A stretch of DNA of 64,000 bases from Ichthyophis bannanicus (GCA_033557465.1 CM066031.1:174313043-174377042), one strand, 5' to 3'. Shown: positions 43,051-54,105, numbered from the stretch's first letter. Notes: generated by a model from the letters alone, not told the origin. Program-made: numbers and translations.

Positions 43051-44608
43051 AACAATTATGATTTGTAAATGAGATACTCTTCTTTTTAAGAAAAAAAAAT
43101 CCTAAAAATGAAAAAAAAAATTTAAAAAGTGCAAAATAAATAAGTTGGAATACAAAATCTATAGCAAGATGTGCAGCCAAGTAATTCTTCAAAGTAGATC
43201 TAATAATTTAGAATGCTGCCCCCTGTGGTACATTTGTATAAAGTGCCTCATGTCTATAATTTCTAAAATGAAGAAGCCCTTGAAATGAGAAAGAACAATT
43301 TCTGATAATATATGAATCATACGAGTTGAAACACGAATGTTTGACTCTGATTGCTTTAAGATTTTTAGTTCTGTTGGTGAAACCATAAATTACTCTGAAC
43401 CATCCTGCTCATGGTTGGAATCCACTAGTAACTCATCCTTTTATATACTAGCCCTCCTGCTATGGAACTCAATTCCTAAATACCTGAGATTTCAGACTTC
43501 TTTTGCCAATTTAAAGCCTGCTTCAAGGTGCTATTCTTTTTCATTTATTTTGTCAACTGCTGTAAACTGAAAATAAACATAAACATAAACATCTAAGATT
43601 GCCCAAATGTGGAACGTATAGGGTTGATGTTATTTGCACTGTTTAAGCATTTTATTTGCTATCAAAACATTTGGACACTGGGATGTTGTGAAACCTAAAA
43701 TCATATTTTTTCATGATCACTGCTTTAGTTATAATTTTGTAAAGTGCTTTTGGGTTTATTTGACTCATGGTGACCCTCTGAATAGTCATCCTAAAACTGT
43801 TTAGTCAGGTAGCTACAAGTTCATAAATTGATGCCCAAAGCTGCTTTTATTTTATTGATCCATTGCATTGCTGGTCTTCCTCTTTTGCATTGACCTTCAA
43901 CCTTGCCAAGCATCTAATGATCTTTCTCTTTATGCCAAACTGGAAGTCTGCATTAGAGGGGGCATAAGAGGCTGCATCATGGTTCTCTTGAGATTGTTGC
44001 TGCTACTGGCACTGGAGAGAGGAGGCAGTGATGGCAGTGGGGGTAGGGGTAGGGCTACAGGGGAGTAGAAGGATAAAGGAGCCCAACTAGGATGCCTCCA
44101 ATCAGGGGCGGCCCAAGGGGGGTGTGGGGCCATGTGTGGAGACTCGGTGTGGGGCCTCATTTGCATAAGGGGCCTCATTTGCATAATGTTACCATACACT
44201 AACTTTTAGTAAACATGCCTCTGAATGAGTGTATGGATAAAGAAAGACTAAAAGATTTCTACATTACTATAATCTAGTGCCAACTGACAGGCACATTAGG
44301 AACTACTACAAACACTGCCCATTTAGAGCCCATAGCAAACCCGCCGTATCCTAACAGCACTACCAGGACTCACAAAGCCCCATACTATACGTATCAAAAG
44401 GCAGCACTGAAAATATTAAACCAATACATTTCAGAGAATAACAATACATGTCCTACTGGGGAAAAAGAACAAGTGGCAATGTCAAATAGGAATTACATAA
44501 ACAGAATACCTCAGCTCAGTTACACATGCAGAACATAGACCATCACCAAACAAGGAATCACAATTTAGAAACAGGAAAACAATAATTAAAATGGGAACCC
44601 CAAAAGCC
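43051..44608. other. Unclassified sequence, no gene seen
   Basis: AT-rich with several short open frames but no recognisable domain. TTTTAGTAAACATGCCTC at about 44198-44215 resembles a Harbinger end without an identified partner. Confidence 0.4.
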
Positions 44609-44623
44609 AAACTTGAAATGTAC
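44609..44623 (+). repeat. Left target-site duplication of the Penelope composite
   Basis: AAACTTGAAATGTAC, identical and in the same orientation at 56739-56753. The two copies lie just outside the inverted Penelope arms. Confidence 0.85.
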
Positions 44624-45132
44624 CTATTGAGTGAATCTAAAGTAAATGATATCCTAATATTGAATTGTTGAATTTTTTGTCAGAAGTTTTTGCCATGAGA
44701 GATTCCTCCCTCCTGAAGCGTGACTTCCCTTTTAATTACTATTGTGGTAACCTAACCACCGTATAAAATACTGTGAGGTAATCGCATTCAAACCTGATGC
44801 TACATCACAATCACAACCATGTTTAAAGTTCCATACTGCAGATCTCAACGAACACAGCACTGCGTTTAGAGCCGCGCACTTCTTTCTGGCAATGCCTCAA
44901 CGCTTAAACATCTGCTAACATTCATACTCATCTGAGTTAATGTGTCCAGCCCAGAAAGTATCGAATTCCCATCCTTTCACCGAGCTGTTCTTCTTCTTTC
45001 AGCTCATTATATCAACAAAATTCCTTCTTCTCCTGAGCCGGGCACCTCCATTGTTACAGTCACACTTATTGATCAAAATCTAAAGCACAGCGAAAAGTTT
45101 TTAAGGGTCTCCAACTACCCGCCCTTATGACA

Positions 45133-47000
45133 TCAGACTAGACTCATCCAATCGAGTTCTAAGTTCAACCCCTTCGGTTCTAAACAGCCAATCCGAAAAA
45201 TCCAGCTTTGTTCTAACCACTGGAGCCGTTGCTCTCTATCCCCCCCTCTGGGTGTTAGTGGAACATGATCAATGATTCGCCAATGAAAATCAGAGAATGA
45301 ATGTTTCAATTCTATGCAGTGTTGTACCAAAGGAGCTGAAATTAACGAATTCCGTATTCTAGACGCATGCTCCTGTAAACGGAGTTTTACCTTCCTAATT
45401 GTCCGTCCAACATATACCTTTGTACAAGGACAAACCAAAATATAAACCACATAAGATGTAGAACATGTAGTTAACCATTTGGATGTCTGTTTTATAGTAG
45501 TGTTGGGAATAGACCATTCCCTGCCTTCAATGGTCTGCTGGAAAAGATCACAAGACGAACCTTTAGAGCACACAAAATGTCCTGTCAAAGAATCCTCTGA
45601 TGCTTGCGTTGAACTAATCTGTGTATTGCTTATCAAATTACCTATATTAGGGCCCCTAGTGTATGCTATCCGCAAAGGTTTCTGAAAGCATGAGTGAAGA
45701 GCTAAAATATGCCAATGCTTCTTAAGAATGGTTCTGATTTTTGAGATGTTAGCCATATAAGGTAATATGCCTGTTATAAAATCCTCTTCAGTCTGTTTTT
45801 TCACCGGATCTCTTAGCCACTCTCTATGGGTGTAACGTGCCCTTATAAGGGCTTGTTTCACAATAGAGATAGGGTAGCCCCTATGCAGTAATCTTAATTT
45901 CAAATCCTGTGCATGATGTTCAAATTCTTGAATAGAGCTACAAATACATCGGAGGCGTAGAAACTGTCCATAAGGTAATCCATGCTTCAAAGCAGGAGGA
46001 TGAAAACTTGAGTACTGTAAAAGAGTATTTCTTTGTACTGATTTTCTATAAAGAGTTGAACATAGACGAGACCCCTGTTTGAAGATTTTTACATCCAAAA
46101 ACTCTAATTCCTGTGTATGAAAATGTAATGTAAAAGATAGATTCTCTTTTTGAACATTCAGCCAATCTATAAAAGCTTGTAGGGCTTCTTCAGTGTCATT
46201 CCAAAGAAAGAAAATATTGTCCAAAAATCTGACCCACAGACCAATCTTGGAATACCATTCAGAAGGAAAAATTACATTAATCTCAAAATCAGCTAAATAA
46301 AGTGTAGCGATTGAAGGGGCCACAGTTGCAATGCCATGAATCTGGTAAAAAACTTCTCCCTCAAACTGAAACATTTTTTTAGTCAGAACCAATGACAACA
46401 TTTGTAGAAAAAATTCCTTTGGTAACCGGGAGGGTAAAGATACCTCTAATTTCCTTATTACTTCCAAAGCCTCCTCCTGAGCTATATTAGTGTATAGAGC
46501 TACCACATCTAAAGATACCAAAATTGCATCGTCAATGGGTTGTGTAACCGAATCCACTTTCTCCAAAAAATGAGATGTATCACGTATATAAGAGATAACC
46601 CGTTGTGCACAAGGTCTCAAAAATATGTCACAGAATTGGGAAAGTGGTTCCAGCATGGAACCTCTACAAGATACAATGGGCCTCCCTGGTGGGTTTGTAA
46701 GAGATTTATGTATTTTAGGCACCGTATAAAAATTTGGAATCAATGGATGTTTTGGTGTCAAAAAATTGAATTCTTTTTTTGTTAACCAACCCCGGTCTAC
46801 GCCCTCTTGTATCAGATTCCTAATCCTAGCCCGTACTTCTATTGATGAATCGTTATCTAAAGGTTGATAAAAATTCTGATCATTCAATTGAGTTCGGGCA
46901 ATTCTTGAATATTGTTCCACCTATTGTATTACTGTTGCACCCCCTTTATCTGCTCTCTTAACAATAATATTCGGGGTTTGACGTAATTCTTTTAATGCAC
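45133..47000 (-). pseudogene. Penelope-like RT/GIY-YIG protein, inverted 5'-truncated copy
   Basis: One long frame (595 codons from 46920) plus readable sequence to 47000. RT blocks: NPPGRPIVSCRGSMLEPLSQ, SLDVVALYTNI with the first catalytic Asp, a GIATVAPSIATLYLADFE block and RFLDNIFFLW. The C-terminal GIY-YIG endonuclease reads YVVYILVCPCTKVYVGRTIR. Two lesions hit key residues: the RT catalytic pair is Asp-Asn (residues 234-235) where the other copy has Asp-Asp, and three residues (MGT) are missing from the conserved GIAMGTTVA motif. It stops at the head-to-head junction, so the N-terminus is absent. A TAG lies just upstream of 46920. Confidence 0.88.
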
Positions 47001-47001
47001 A

Positions 47002-47166
47002 GTGATAAACATCTCGGGTGTCCCATTAACAGAGGCTCAAGAAATAGTATTGAACAAAGGGCTATCATTCGTCCCATGGGTTCAATATCAACCTTTTCAG
47101 GTTCGAATTGCATTCCAAAAATTATTTCGAAAATTGCGAGACATTCATTTTTGTGCCTCAAACCCA
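47002..47166 (+). pseudogene. Penelope-like protein, N-terminal segment of the plus copy
   Basis: The plus frame reads ISGVPLTEAQEIVLNKGLSF, then a FQVRIAFQKLFRKLRDIHF stretch. VLNKGLSF is the characteristic start of Penelope proteins. The frame is cut at 47166 by the Ngaro element and resumes at 54106 (TPDISVVRPPSKWIPGGEI). Confidence 0.8.
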
Positions 47167-47440
47167 CTAACGGAGAGGACGCGGGCAGGGTCCCGGAGGA
47201 CGACGGTAACCGGGTGACTGGCCCAGTGCCGGGACCCTGCTAGATGGGATTTAGGTGGGGGGTGGGCAGAGGTGACGTTTCGCTGTTGACGCGATTGGCG
47301 TCATTTGAAATCATTGGCTCCGCGGTACGTGAAGTGCGGAGCCAATGAAAAGAAGCCTCTGACCAAGGGTTTTAAAAGGGGGGGTTGCCGGTAAATGGCC
47401 TTTTCTTGTGGCAGGAGTGCGGCGGATCAGCTTTCGGGAG
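47167..47440 (+). repeat. Ngaro repeat A1
   Basis: Begins ACGGAGAGGAC and repeats almost identically at 53376-53640, with mostly C/T and G/A differences. Confidence 0.9.
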
Positions 47441-48428
47441 TGTGGCGGATCAGCTTTTCAATTTCTGCGGTGTGGCCTGGGGGCGGCATGAGGCTGAGTT
47501 CGGCGGCGCATGGCAGGAGAGGCTTCGTGAGCCAGTCGGGCAGTGAGGCGCAGAGACGGTGCGGTGCACTGCAGCGGAGAGGCAGACATCGCCATGTGCT
47601 GAATTCGGCGGCGCACGGCGAGAGAGGCTTCGTGAGGCAGTCGGGTGGTGAGGCGCAGAGACAGTGCGGTGGGCTTTGGCTGTCTGGCAGTCAACGCCAC
47701 GTGCGGAGGCCCGAGCAGGATTCATCGGGGTTGACTGCGGCAGGGTGAGTCTTGTGAGCAGGGCTTAGAACAGTGCTAAAAGGGGTTTGCCTTGTGGTGA
47801 GCTGTGCAGGAGACAGAGGATAAAATAAAAAAAAAAATTAAAAAAGAGGACACCACACCGTTCATTATTGTCTTCTCAGTCTGTGCCCTGGGTAGAGGTC
47901 TGTGTGGGGGCCGCGTTCTTGAGGCTGAGTAATTAAAAAAAAAAAAAAAAAACACAGCACTGTTGAATCTTTTCTTCTCAGTCTTGCCTGGGGGTGAGGT
48001 CCAGGTTGGGGCCCGTTTTCGTCAGCGGGGAATAAGAAGTCAGGGTTTGGAGGATGTCTCGTGGATGGGTGAGAGCTGGAGCAAGGGGATCTGGGAAGAA
48101 AAGGGGGGGGGACGGGCTCAAGCTGCACATGGCCGCATGGCAGCGGAAGAGCTGTCTGGGGTTGGGGGGGATTGCTGTGGAGGGTGAGAGCCATAGTGTT
48201 GGGCGGGGGCGCCCCGGGTCCTCGCGTGCAGGTCGTCCGAGAGCAGATGGTTCTCTGAGTGGGCGGGGGCGGCTTCCAGCTGTGAGGGATAAAAGGGGTT
48301 CAGGGCCCAGAGGGCGGGGATCCAGCAGGCAGGGTCAGCGGAGGGCTGGTAGTACAGTAGGCAGGTCTGAGGTGGGGCCCGGGCTTGAGGAGGAGCATGG
48401 CACTGGCATGGGGGGGTGAGGGGCTGTA
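47441..48428 (+). repeat. Ngaro 5' leader with internal tandem repeats
   Basis: A roughly 105-bp unit around GGCTTCGTGAG and GGTGAGGCGCAGAGAC is present twice (about 47490-47595 and 47597-47700). A second pair, each an A-run followed by CTTCTCAGTC and a G-rich segment, occupies about 47822-48020. No coding domain. Confidence 0.65.
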
Positions 48429-49850
48429 GTGAACCAAGGGGATGAACCGGCTTTCTTCACTGGTTCCCATGATAGATGGAGGGGAGAAGGAGGATTGGTG
48501 CCTATGGCGGGGTTAGCGGGTTCACATAATTTGGGAGGGAGCAATCTGGGTTGGCAAACAGGCCTTGCGGGCTTTGGGGCATGGGGTGGGCAGCCGACCT
48601 GGGCACATTGGCTGGGAGATGGTCAAGGTTCTTCCAGAGCTGAATGGTTGGATGCTTGGCAACCTGTACGGCCTCCTGCTGCTTCCCCCCCCCCTCTTTC
48701 TCTGGTTATGTCTTCACAGGCTCCAGCGATGAATCTGCCGGCATCTGCTCGTGATACCGCTGCTTATAACGAAGCAGGCGGGCATCGGACAGCTGTACAC
48801 ACGGAACCGGATAATGCGGTCAGGCAGAGGCGGCTGTCAGTGGGGAGCGTATCAAGAGACGAGGATGGTCGGCGGCAGCATGAGGAGCTCGGAGTGGCAG
48901 ACAGGAGTCCTTCTGCGGCGGGAGCGGCGGCGGCAGGTGAGTTGCAGGAGGCTTCAATGGAGGGGTTAGTTAAGGGGAAGGAAAAAAGAAAGGGAAAAAG
49001 GAGTAAGAAGCGACGGCATTCCTGTAGAAGGCGTCGTAGGTCGAGTTCGTCGGCATCGTCGTCGTCGTTCTCGGATTCGTCGTCATCGTCGTCTTCGTCT
49101 GAGGAGGGTAGGCTTCCAGGTAAGCCAGTTACAGGCGTGCCGGGCGCGAGACATGCACGCGAGGCTCCAGCTGCGGTGGCTATATCAGAGTTATGGGAGG
49201 GGGTGCCGAAAAGGTTGCGACAAAAAATTAAGAAGCGTCGTTATATTGATATTTTCCGACTGCTAGAGGGCCGGAAAAGTTCGGGGGAGAGTAGGAAGAA
49301 GCGGAAGGAGGACGAAAAAGCGGGGCGTGTCAAGAAAGTTTCTCGGAATGTGGTGAACTGGACTCGAGCCTTTTTGCGTCTGGCGAGTGTTTGGGGTCAG
49401 CATCATCCGGGACATTATGAGATGTTATTATCGTATGCTGATGCCATTCTTGAGGTGTCACAGACGCATGAAGGGTGGGCATGGTTAAACTATGACGAAA
49501 AATTCCGGGACAAGATGGAGGAGAATAGATGGGTGTCCTGGGGCACCCAGGATATTAACTTGTGGTTGACCCAGATGTCGGCCAGAGCGGGTGGCTTGGG
49601 TGGAGTCAAAGGTTCGGTGAGTGTTAATGCCGGCTTGGGGCGTTCCTTTCGTGGTGGAGGAAGCGTCGGGCAGCCGCGGGCGGTCGGCAGTGGAGCTGGG
49701 GATGTCTGTTGGAGGTTCAACAAGACCGTGTGTCCTTTCCCCGATTGCAAATTTAGACACGTGTGCTCCATCTGCGGTGGAGCCCACCCTGCCACAAAGT
49801 GCCTTAAAAAAGGGGCCTCTCTGGCCCCAGTGACTGTCGCGAAACAATGA
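48429..49850 (+). CDS. Ngaro Gag-like protein
   Basis: Open for 473 codons; the best start is the ATG at 48708 (380 codons). Residues after it include an Arg/Ser-rich region (RRRRRSSSSASSSSF, then an Ser run) and end with a Cys/His cluster, CWRFNKTVCPFPDCKFRHVC followed by CGGAHPATKC, which looks like a CCCH finger next to a zinc knuckle. This fits an RNA-binding Gag of DIRS-type elements. It ends one base before the RT frame starts, suggesting coupled or separate initiation. Confidence 0.75.
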   Translation: MNQGDEPAFFTGSHDRWRGEGGLVPMAGLAGSHNLGGSNLGWQTGLAGFGAWGGQPTWAHWLGDGQGSSRAEWLDAWQPVRPPAASPPPLSLVMSSQAPAMNLPASARDTAAYNEAGGHRTAVHTEPDNAVRQRRLSVGSVSRDEDGRRQHEELGVADRSPSAAGAAAAGELQEASMEGLVKGKEKRKGKRSKKRRHSCRRRRRSSSSASSSSFSDSSSSSSSSEEGRLPGKPVTGVPGARHAREAPAAVAISELWEGVPKRLRQKIKKRRYIDIFRLLEGRKSSGESRKKRKEDEKAGRVKKVSRNVVNWTRAFLRLASVWGQHHPGHYEMLLSYADAILEVSQTHEGWAWLNYDEKFRDKMEENRWVSWGTQDINLWLTQMSARAGGLGGVKGSVSVNAGLGRSFRGGGSVGQPRAVGSGAGDVCWRFNKTVCPFPDCKFRHVCSICGGAHPATKCLKKGASLAPVTVAKQ

Positions 49851-49851
49851 G

Positions 49852-51456
49852 GTGCTGTTGGGCCTGGCACCCACTCCGATTAAGGTGGCGGTGCTGCAAG
49901 GATGGTTGGCCCAATACCCTCGGAAAAGAGATAGGGTGGTTTTGTCCTCAGGTTTTCAGTTTGGTTTTGTGATTCCGGTTTGTGGACAGGTAGCAGGGAT
50001 GCGGACGAGGAATTCGCCTTCAGTGCGGCGTCTCTCAACTATTGTGCGTGAGAAGTTAGCCGGGGAGTTGCAGCGGGGTAGAATTGCGGGTCCATTTTCG
50101 GTGCCGCCATTCGCAGGGATGGTGATTTCGCCATTGGGGATAATACCTAAGAAGGAGCTGGGGAAATTCCAGTTGATACATAACTTGTCATGTCTTCTAG
50201 GCGAGTCGGTCAATGACCTCATCCCGCGTGACTTGTGTATGGTCAGATACGCGTCATTCGATAAGGCAGTTGAGTTAGTGAGGAAAGCGGGTCATCGGGC
50301 GGAAATGGCGAAGGTGGATATTGAATCCGCGTTTAGGTTGTTACCAGGGCACCCGGACTCCTTTTATTTATTAGGTTTTCGTTTCGAAGAAGGCATTTAT
50401 TTTGATAAGTGCATGCCCATGGGCTGTTCGGTGTCTTGTGCCTACTTTGAGAAATTCAGTACCTTCCTACAGTGGGCCTTAGAGAGCAAGGTACGTAATG
50501 CGAACGTGGTGCACTATCTGGATGATTTTCTGTTTGTGGGGTCGGCACTCTCGGGGGACTGCCAGAAGTTTCTGGCCGGTTTTATGGCGTTATCGCAAGA
50601 ATTGGGTGTGCCGCTCGCAGCAGGCAAGTCGGAGGGCCCTACTACGAGGATCACGTTTCTCGGGGTAGAGCAGGATTCCGAGCTCATGGTGGCATGTCTT
50701 CCGCTAGAGAAGGTCAGGCGGTTGCGCGTTTTGGTGGCCAATGTTTTGCTGTCATCGAAATTGACTTTAAAGGAGATGCAAGTGTTGATAGGCTCATTAA
50801 ATTTTGCTTGTAGGGTGATTCCGATGGGAAGAGTATTCTTGCGTCGTTTAGCAGCGGCAACGGCGGGGGTTCGCCGGCCGCATCACCATATTACGATCTC
50901 GGCGGCGCTCAAGGCAGTTTTGAAGATATGGGAGGTGTTTCTAGCAGAATTCAATGGGACTATGGTGTTGATGGAGGCAGAGGTTACTAGTGTGGAGTTG
51001 CAATTGCATACGGATGCGGCAGGGGGCTTGGGTTTGGGTATTTATTTTGGTGGGTCATGGTGCGCGGAGCAGTGGCCTCAGGAATGGCATGAGTCGCGTC
51101 TCACCAGTAACATAGCTTTTTTGGAGCTGTTTCCCATGTTAGTGGCATTGGAGTTGTGGCCGGATAGATTTCGCAATCGAAAGGTGGTATGGTGGTGTGA
51201 TAATGAGGCAGTGGTGAGTGTGGTGAATCATTATACGCCGCGTTGTCTTCAGGTAGCGAATCTGATGAGGGAAGTGGTGTTAGCATGCTTACGTTTGAAT
51301 GTGTCGATAAGGGCTAGACATATACCTGGACACACTAACGAGATTGCCAATGCTCTTTCCCGTTTCAAGTGGGACCTCTTTCGGAGACTGGCACCAGAAG
51401 CGGATGCAGAAGGATGTGGGGTCCCTTGGAAGTTATGGAATCTTGGCCAGCAGTGA
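49852..51456 (+). CDS. Ngaro reverse transcriptase-RNase H
   Basis: 534 codons, no stops. RT blocks: SPLGIIPKKELGKFQLIHNL, AKVDIESAFRLLP, CMPMGCSVSCAYFEKFS and the catalytic YLDD (residues 222-225), then ITFLGVEQDS. The RNase H part has LHTDAAGGLGLG, AFLELFPMLVALE and WWCDNEAVVSVV, ending GHTNEIANALSR. This is the Ngaro/DIRS wording. It copies the element RNA to DNA. The C-terminal end overlaps the recombinase frame by about 88 bases. Confidence 0.92.
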   Translation: MLLGLAPTPIKVAVLQGWLAQYPRKRDRVVLSSGFQFGFVIPVCGQVAGMRTRNSPSVRRLSTIVREKLAGELQRGRIAGPFSVPPFAGMVISPLGIIPKKELGKFQLIHNLSCLLGESVNDLIPRDLCMVRYASFDKAVELVRKAGHRAEMAKVDIESAFRLLPGHPDSFYLLGFRFEEGIYFDKCMPMGCSVSCAYFEKFSTFLQWALESKVRNANVVHYLDDFLFVGSALSGDCQKFLAGFMALSQELGVPLAAGKSEGPTTRITFLGVEQDSELMVACLPLEKVRRLRVLVANVLLSSKLTLKEMQVLIGSLNFACRVIPMGRVFLRRLAAATAGVRRPHHHITISAALKAVLKIWEVFLAEFNGTMVLMEAEVTSVELQLHTDAAGGLGLGIYFGGSWCAEQWPQEWHESRLTSNIAFLELFPMLVALELWPDRFRNRKVVWWCDNEAVVSVVNHYTPRCLQVANLMREVVLACLRLNVSIRARHIPGHTNEIANALSRFKWDLFRRLAPEADAEGCGVPWKLWNLGQQ

Positions 51457-52310
51457 TGAAGGACTTGCTGCGGAGATCGATCGCTCCTGGAACGTGGGCA
51501 GCGTATCTACGAGGTTGTGCACAAGTGGTGTCCTTTCTGGATAGCACGGGATGGAGTGGTGGAGCGTTGACCGCTCAGCTCCTGGGCCAGTATGTAGTTT
51601 GGGCTAAGGAGCGAGGGTTTGCTCGAGCTTCGGTGCGCAGCCACTTAGCGGGATTTTCATTTTTCACGAAAGCAGTGGGTTGGGAATTCCCGGTAGACGG
51701 ATTCCTTGCCCGGAAGCTTCTGCAAGGTTGGGGGCGGGTGGAGCTGATGCCTCCGGATGCACGGAGGCCGATAACGCATGACTTGTTGGTGGCTGTGTCC
51801 CCGTATGAGGCTGTGCTATTTCAGATGGTATTTTGTCTGGCATTCTTTGGTGCTTTTAGGATGGGGGAATTGGTTCCGAACTCGAGCAAGGCGGGGGTGG
51901 ATGGGGTGGTTCAACGGCAACATGTTTGCCTAGAGGGGGGTCAGCTAAGAGTCTTATTGGGGAGGTCTAAGACGGATCCGCAAGGTAAAGGCTTGTGGGT
52001 GCGTTTGAGCAGGATCGGGGGTGTGTCCACGTGCCCGGTTGCTACAATGCGGGAGTACTTACGGGTGCGCCCGGCCGTGGAAGGAGTATTGTTCATCCAT
52101 GAGAATGAACAATTCTTGAGCCGTTTTCAGGTCTCAGCTGTATTGAGGATGGCGCTGAAGGTTGTGGGTGAATGCTCAGATCAGTTTGCTGCGCATTCTT
52201 TTCACATAGGTGCGGCCACCAGTGCCGCTGCAGCTGGATTGTCGGAGCAGGAAATACAGAATATTGGAAGATGGCGGTCGCGGGCGTTCCGGGGTTATGT
52301 TCGCTTATGA
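51369..52310 (+). pseudogene. Ngaro tyrosine recombinase with altered catalytic Arg
   Basis: 313 codons with the fold of a lambda-type tyrosine recombinase: an N-terminal SAM-like part (APGTWAAYLRGCAQVVSFLD), then the catalytic domain. R164 (GAFRMGEL), K191 (GRSKTDPQ), W292 (GRW) and the nucleophile Y300 are present. The HxxR box reads AAHSFHIGAAT, so the second catalytic Arg (position 269) is His. The codon CAC differs from an Arg codon CGC by a single CpG-type transition. The enzyme would join the circular DNA to the chromosome; this copy is probably inactive. Confidence 0.88.
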
Positions 52311-52362
52311 TAAGGGGAGCGGGTTTTTTATGTGAAGGATTGACTGTTATTTTCTTTTGCAG

Positions 52363-52994
52363 ATGTGGACAAGGATGCCCAGAGTTGTTGGCTGTTTGGG
52401 CATTCATTCGTTTTCTGGGCTGGTCGGCGAGCGGCTGTGAGGCCTTTGGGGCCTAATCTAGGACTTGATCCGGCTCGGGTGTCGATACTATGGCTGGGCG
52501 AGCGAGGTCTGAGGTGGACGCAACTCCTGCCTTTGCTACAGCACCATGATCGAGGACAGCCCAGGCCGAGGGTGATTCTGTTGCATCTAGGAGGCAATGA
52601 CCTGACAGCGTGGACATGCAAGCAGCTCATCAGAGCAGTGAAGAGGGATTTGGCGATGGTGCTTCGCATGTTCCCGGGGGTTGTATTAATTTGGTCTGAT
52701 ATTATTCCAAGGCCTGTTTGCTGGACCCAGCGGCGTTGGTCGCGGGGTCTTACAAAAATAAATCGACAAATTGGGCGTTGGATATGTGAGCAGGGTGGGA
52801 TTCAGATTTTACATCCATGGGTTGAGGTTACTTGTGCTGGGTTGTACCGGCAAGATGGTGTACATCTGTCCCCTGTGGGTGTCGATTTGCTTTTGAATGA
52901 CTGGCAAGAGGCCTTGGAAGGGGTAGTCCAGAGGAGGGCCGACTGGTGGGGGGGCGGCACAGGGTCAGTAATTGGACCTGTGCCGGTGGCGTGA
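52363..52994 (+). CDS. Ngaro SGNH hydrolase domain protein
   Basis: About 209 residues. Block I: FGHSFVFWAG with the nucleophile Ser (residue 14). Block III: HLGGNDL (76-79). Block V: YRQDGVHLSP with Asp164 and His167. All catalytic residues remain. SGNH/esterase proteins are known in vertebrate Ngaro and in CR1 ORF1; their role in retrotransposition is not settled. A strong 3' splice site (TTATTTTCTTTTGCAG) directly precedes it, so it may be spliced onto an upstream exon in place of separate initiation. Confidence 0.85.
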
Positions 52995-53375
52995 TCCCGG
53001 AGGTCTCCGGGGTCCGGAGCCTTTAGGACATATGTGGGCGGGGGCGGGGTGCCCCCGACCCATATAAGCCCTGGCTGGCCTTTGCTATTCACATGGCGAG
53101 GTCGGGGAAAGGGCGGTAGGAAGTGGCCGGTGGCAGGACACGGCCGAAGCGGATGCAAGGTCACTTTGCTAGTTTTATGGCTGGTGAGGAATTGCTCCAC
53201 TGTTGGGAGATTGTTAAGGGGGTTGTTTTGGTTTGTAATGTTCAATTGTTTGCAAATATAATAAAGCTGCGACCAGTTGGTTTCCCATAAAAAGTGTCTT
53301 GTGTATTTGTTGGGTGGATAAATGGGGGTGGGGGTTGAACTGGAGGGGTAGGCGCCGGGTCCAACTACCTCGGTT
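52993..53375 (+). repeat. Ngaro repeat B1
   Basis: From GATCCCGGAGGTCTCCGG to CTACCTCGGTT; repeated at 53716-54098. Contains AATAAAG near 53260, a likely polyadenylation signal. Confidence 0.9.
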
Positions 53376-53640
53376 ACGGAGAGGACACGGGCAGGGTCCC
53401 GGAGGACGATGGTAACCGGGTGACTGGCCCGGTGCTGGGACCCTGCTAGATGGGATTTAGGTGGGGGGCGGGCAGAGGTGATGTTTCGCTGTTGACGCGA
53501 TTGGCGTCATTTGAATTCATTGGCTCCGCGGTACGTGAAGTGCGGAGCCAATGAAAAGAAGCCTCTTACCAAGGGTTTTAAAAGGGGGGGTTTGCCGGTA
53601 AACGGCCTTTTCTTGTGGCGGGAGTGCGGCGGATCAGCTT
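53376..53640 (+). repeat. Ngaro repeat A2
   Basis: Second copy of A1, directly abutting B1 on its left; an extra 75 bases separate it from B2. Confidence 0.9.
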
Positions 53641-53715
53641 CCATCCCTCCCTCCCCTGTTAAGGGAAGAGCGGTTGGGTATTTAGGGGTGTTGCAGCGTG
53701 GGGGGGTGATGGCGG

Positions 53716-54098
53716 GATCCCGGAGGTCTCCGGGGTCTGGAGCCTTTAGGACATATGTGGGCGGGGGCGGGGTGTCCCGACCCGGATAAGCCCTGGCTGG
53801 CCTTTGCTATTCACATGGCGAGGTCGGGGAAAGGGCGGTAGGAAGTGGCCGGTGGCAGGACACGGCCGAAGCGGATGCAAGGTCACTTTGCTAGTTGTAT
53901 GGCTGGTGAGGAATTGCTCCGCTGTTGGGAGATTGTTAAGGGGGTTGTTTTGGTTTGTAATGTTCAATTGTTTGCAAATATAATAAAGCTGCGACCAGTT
54001 GGTTTCCCATAAAAAGTGTCTTGTGTATTTGTTGGGTGGATAAATGGGGGTGGGGGTTGAACTGGAGGGGTAGGCGCCGGGTCCGTCTACCTCGGTTA
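53716..54098 (+). repeat. Ngaro repeat B2
   Basis: Second copy of B1, ending at the Penelope sequence that resumes with ACACCAGATATATCAG. Confidence 0.9.
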
Positions 54099-54105
54099 CA
54101 CCAGA

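Larger units (their letters stand above)
47167..54098 (+). mobile_element. Ngaro-type tyrosine-recombinase retrotransposon
   Basis: 6.9 kb, DIRS order. It shows split direct repeats: A1 (47167-47440) repeats as A2 (53376-53640) and B1 (52993-53375) as B2 (53716-54098), giving A1-ORFs-B1-A2-B2. ORFs in order are Gag-like, RT/RNase H, tyrosine recombinase and SGNH hydrolase, the vertebrate Ngaro set. There is no integrase and no target duplication: Penelope sequence joins directly across it. Integration is expected through a circular DNA intermediate. Both ends read CGGTTA/CTAACGGAGAGG-like joins, matching the internal B1-A2 junction. Confidence 0.92.

Noticed and set aside
41379..44215. A further transposon bounded by GGGGCCCTTTTACTAAAA and TTTTAGTAAACATGCCTC
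   Set aside because: The two ends differ at several outer positions and no matching target duplication is present.
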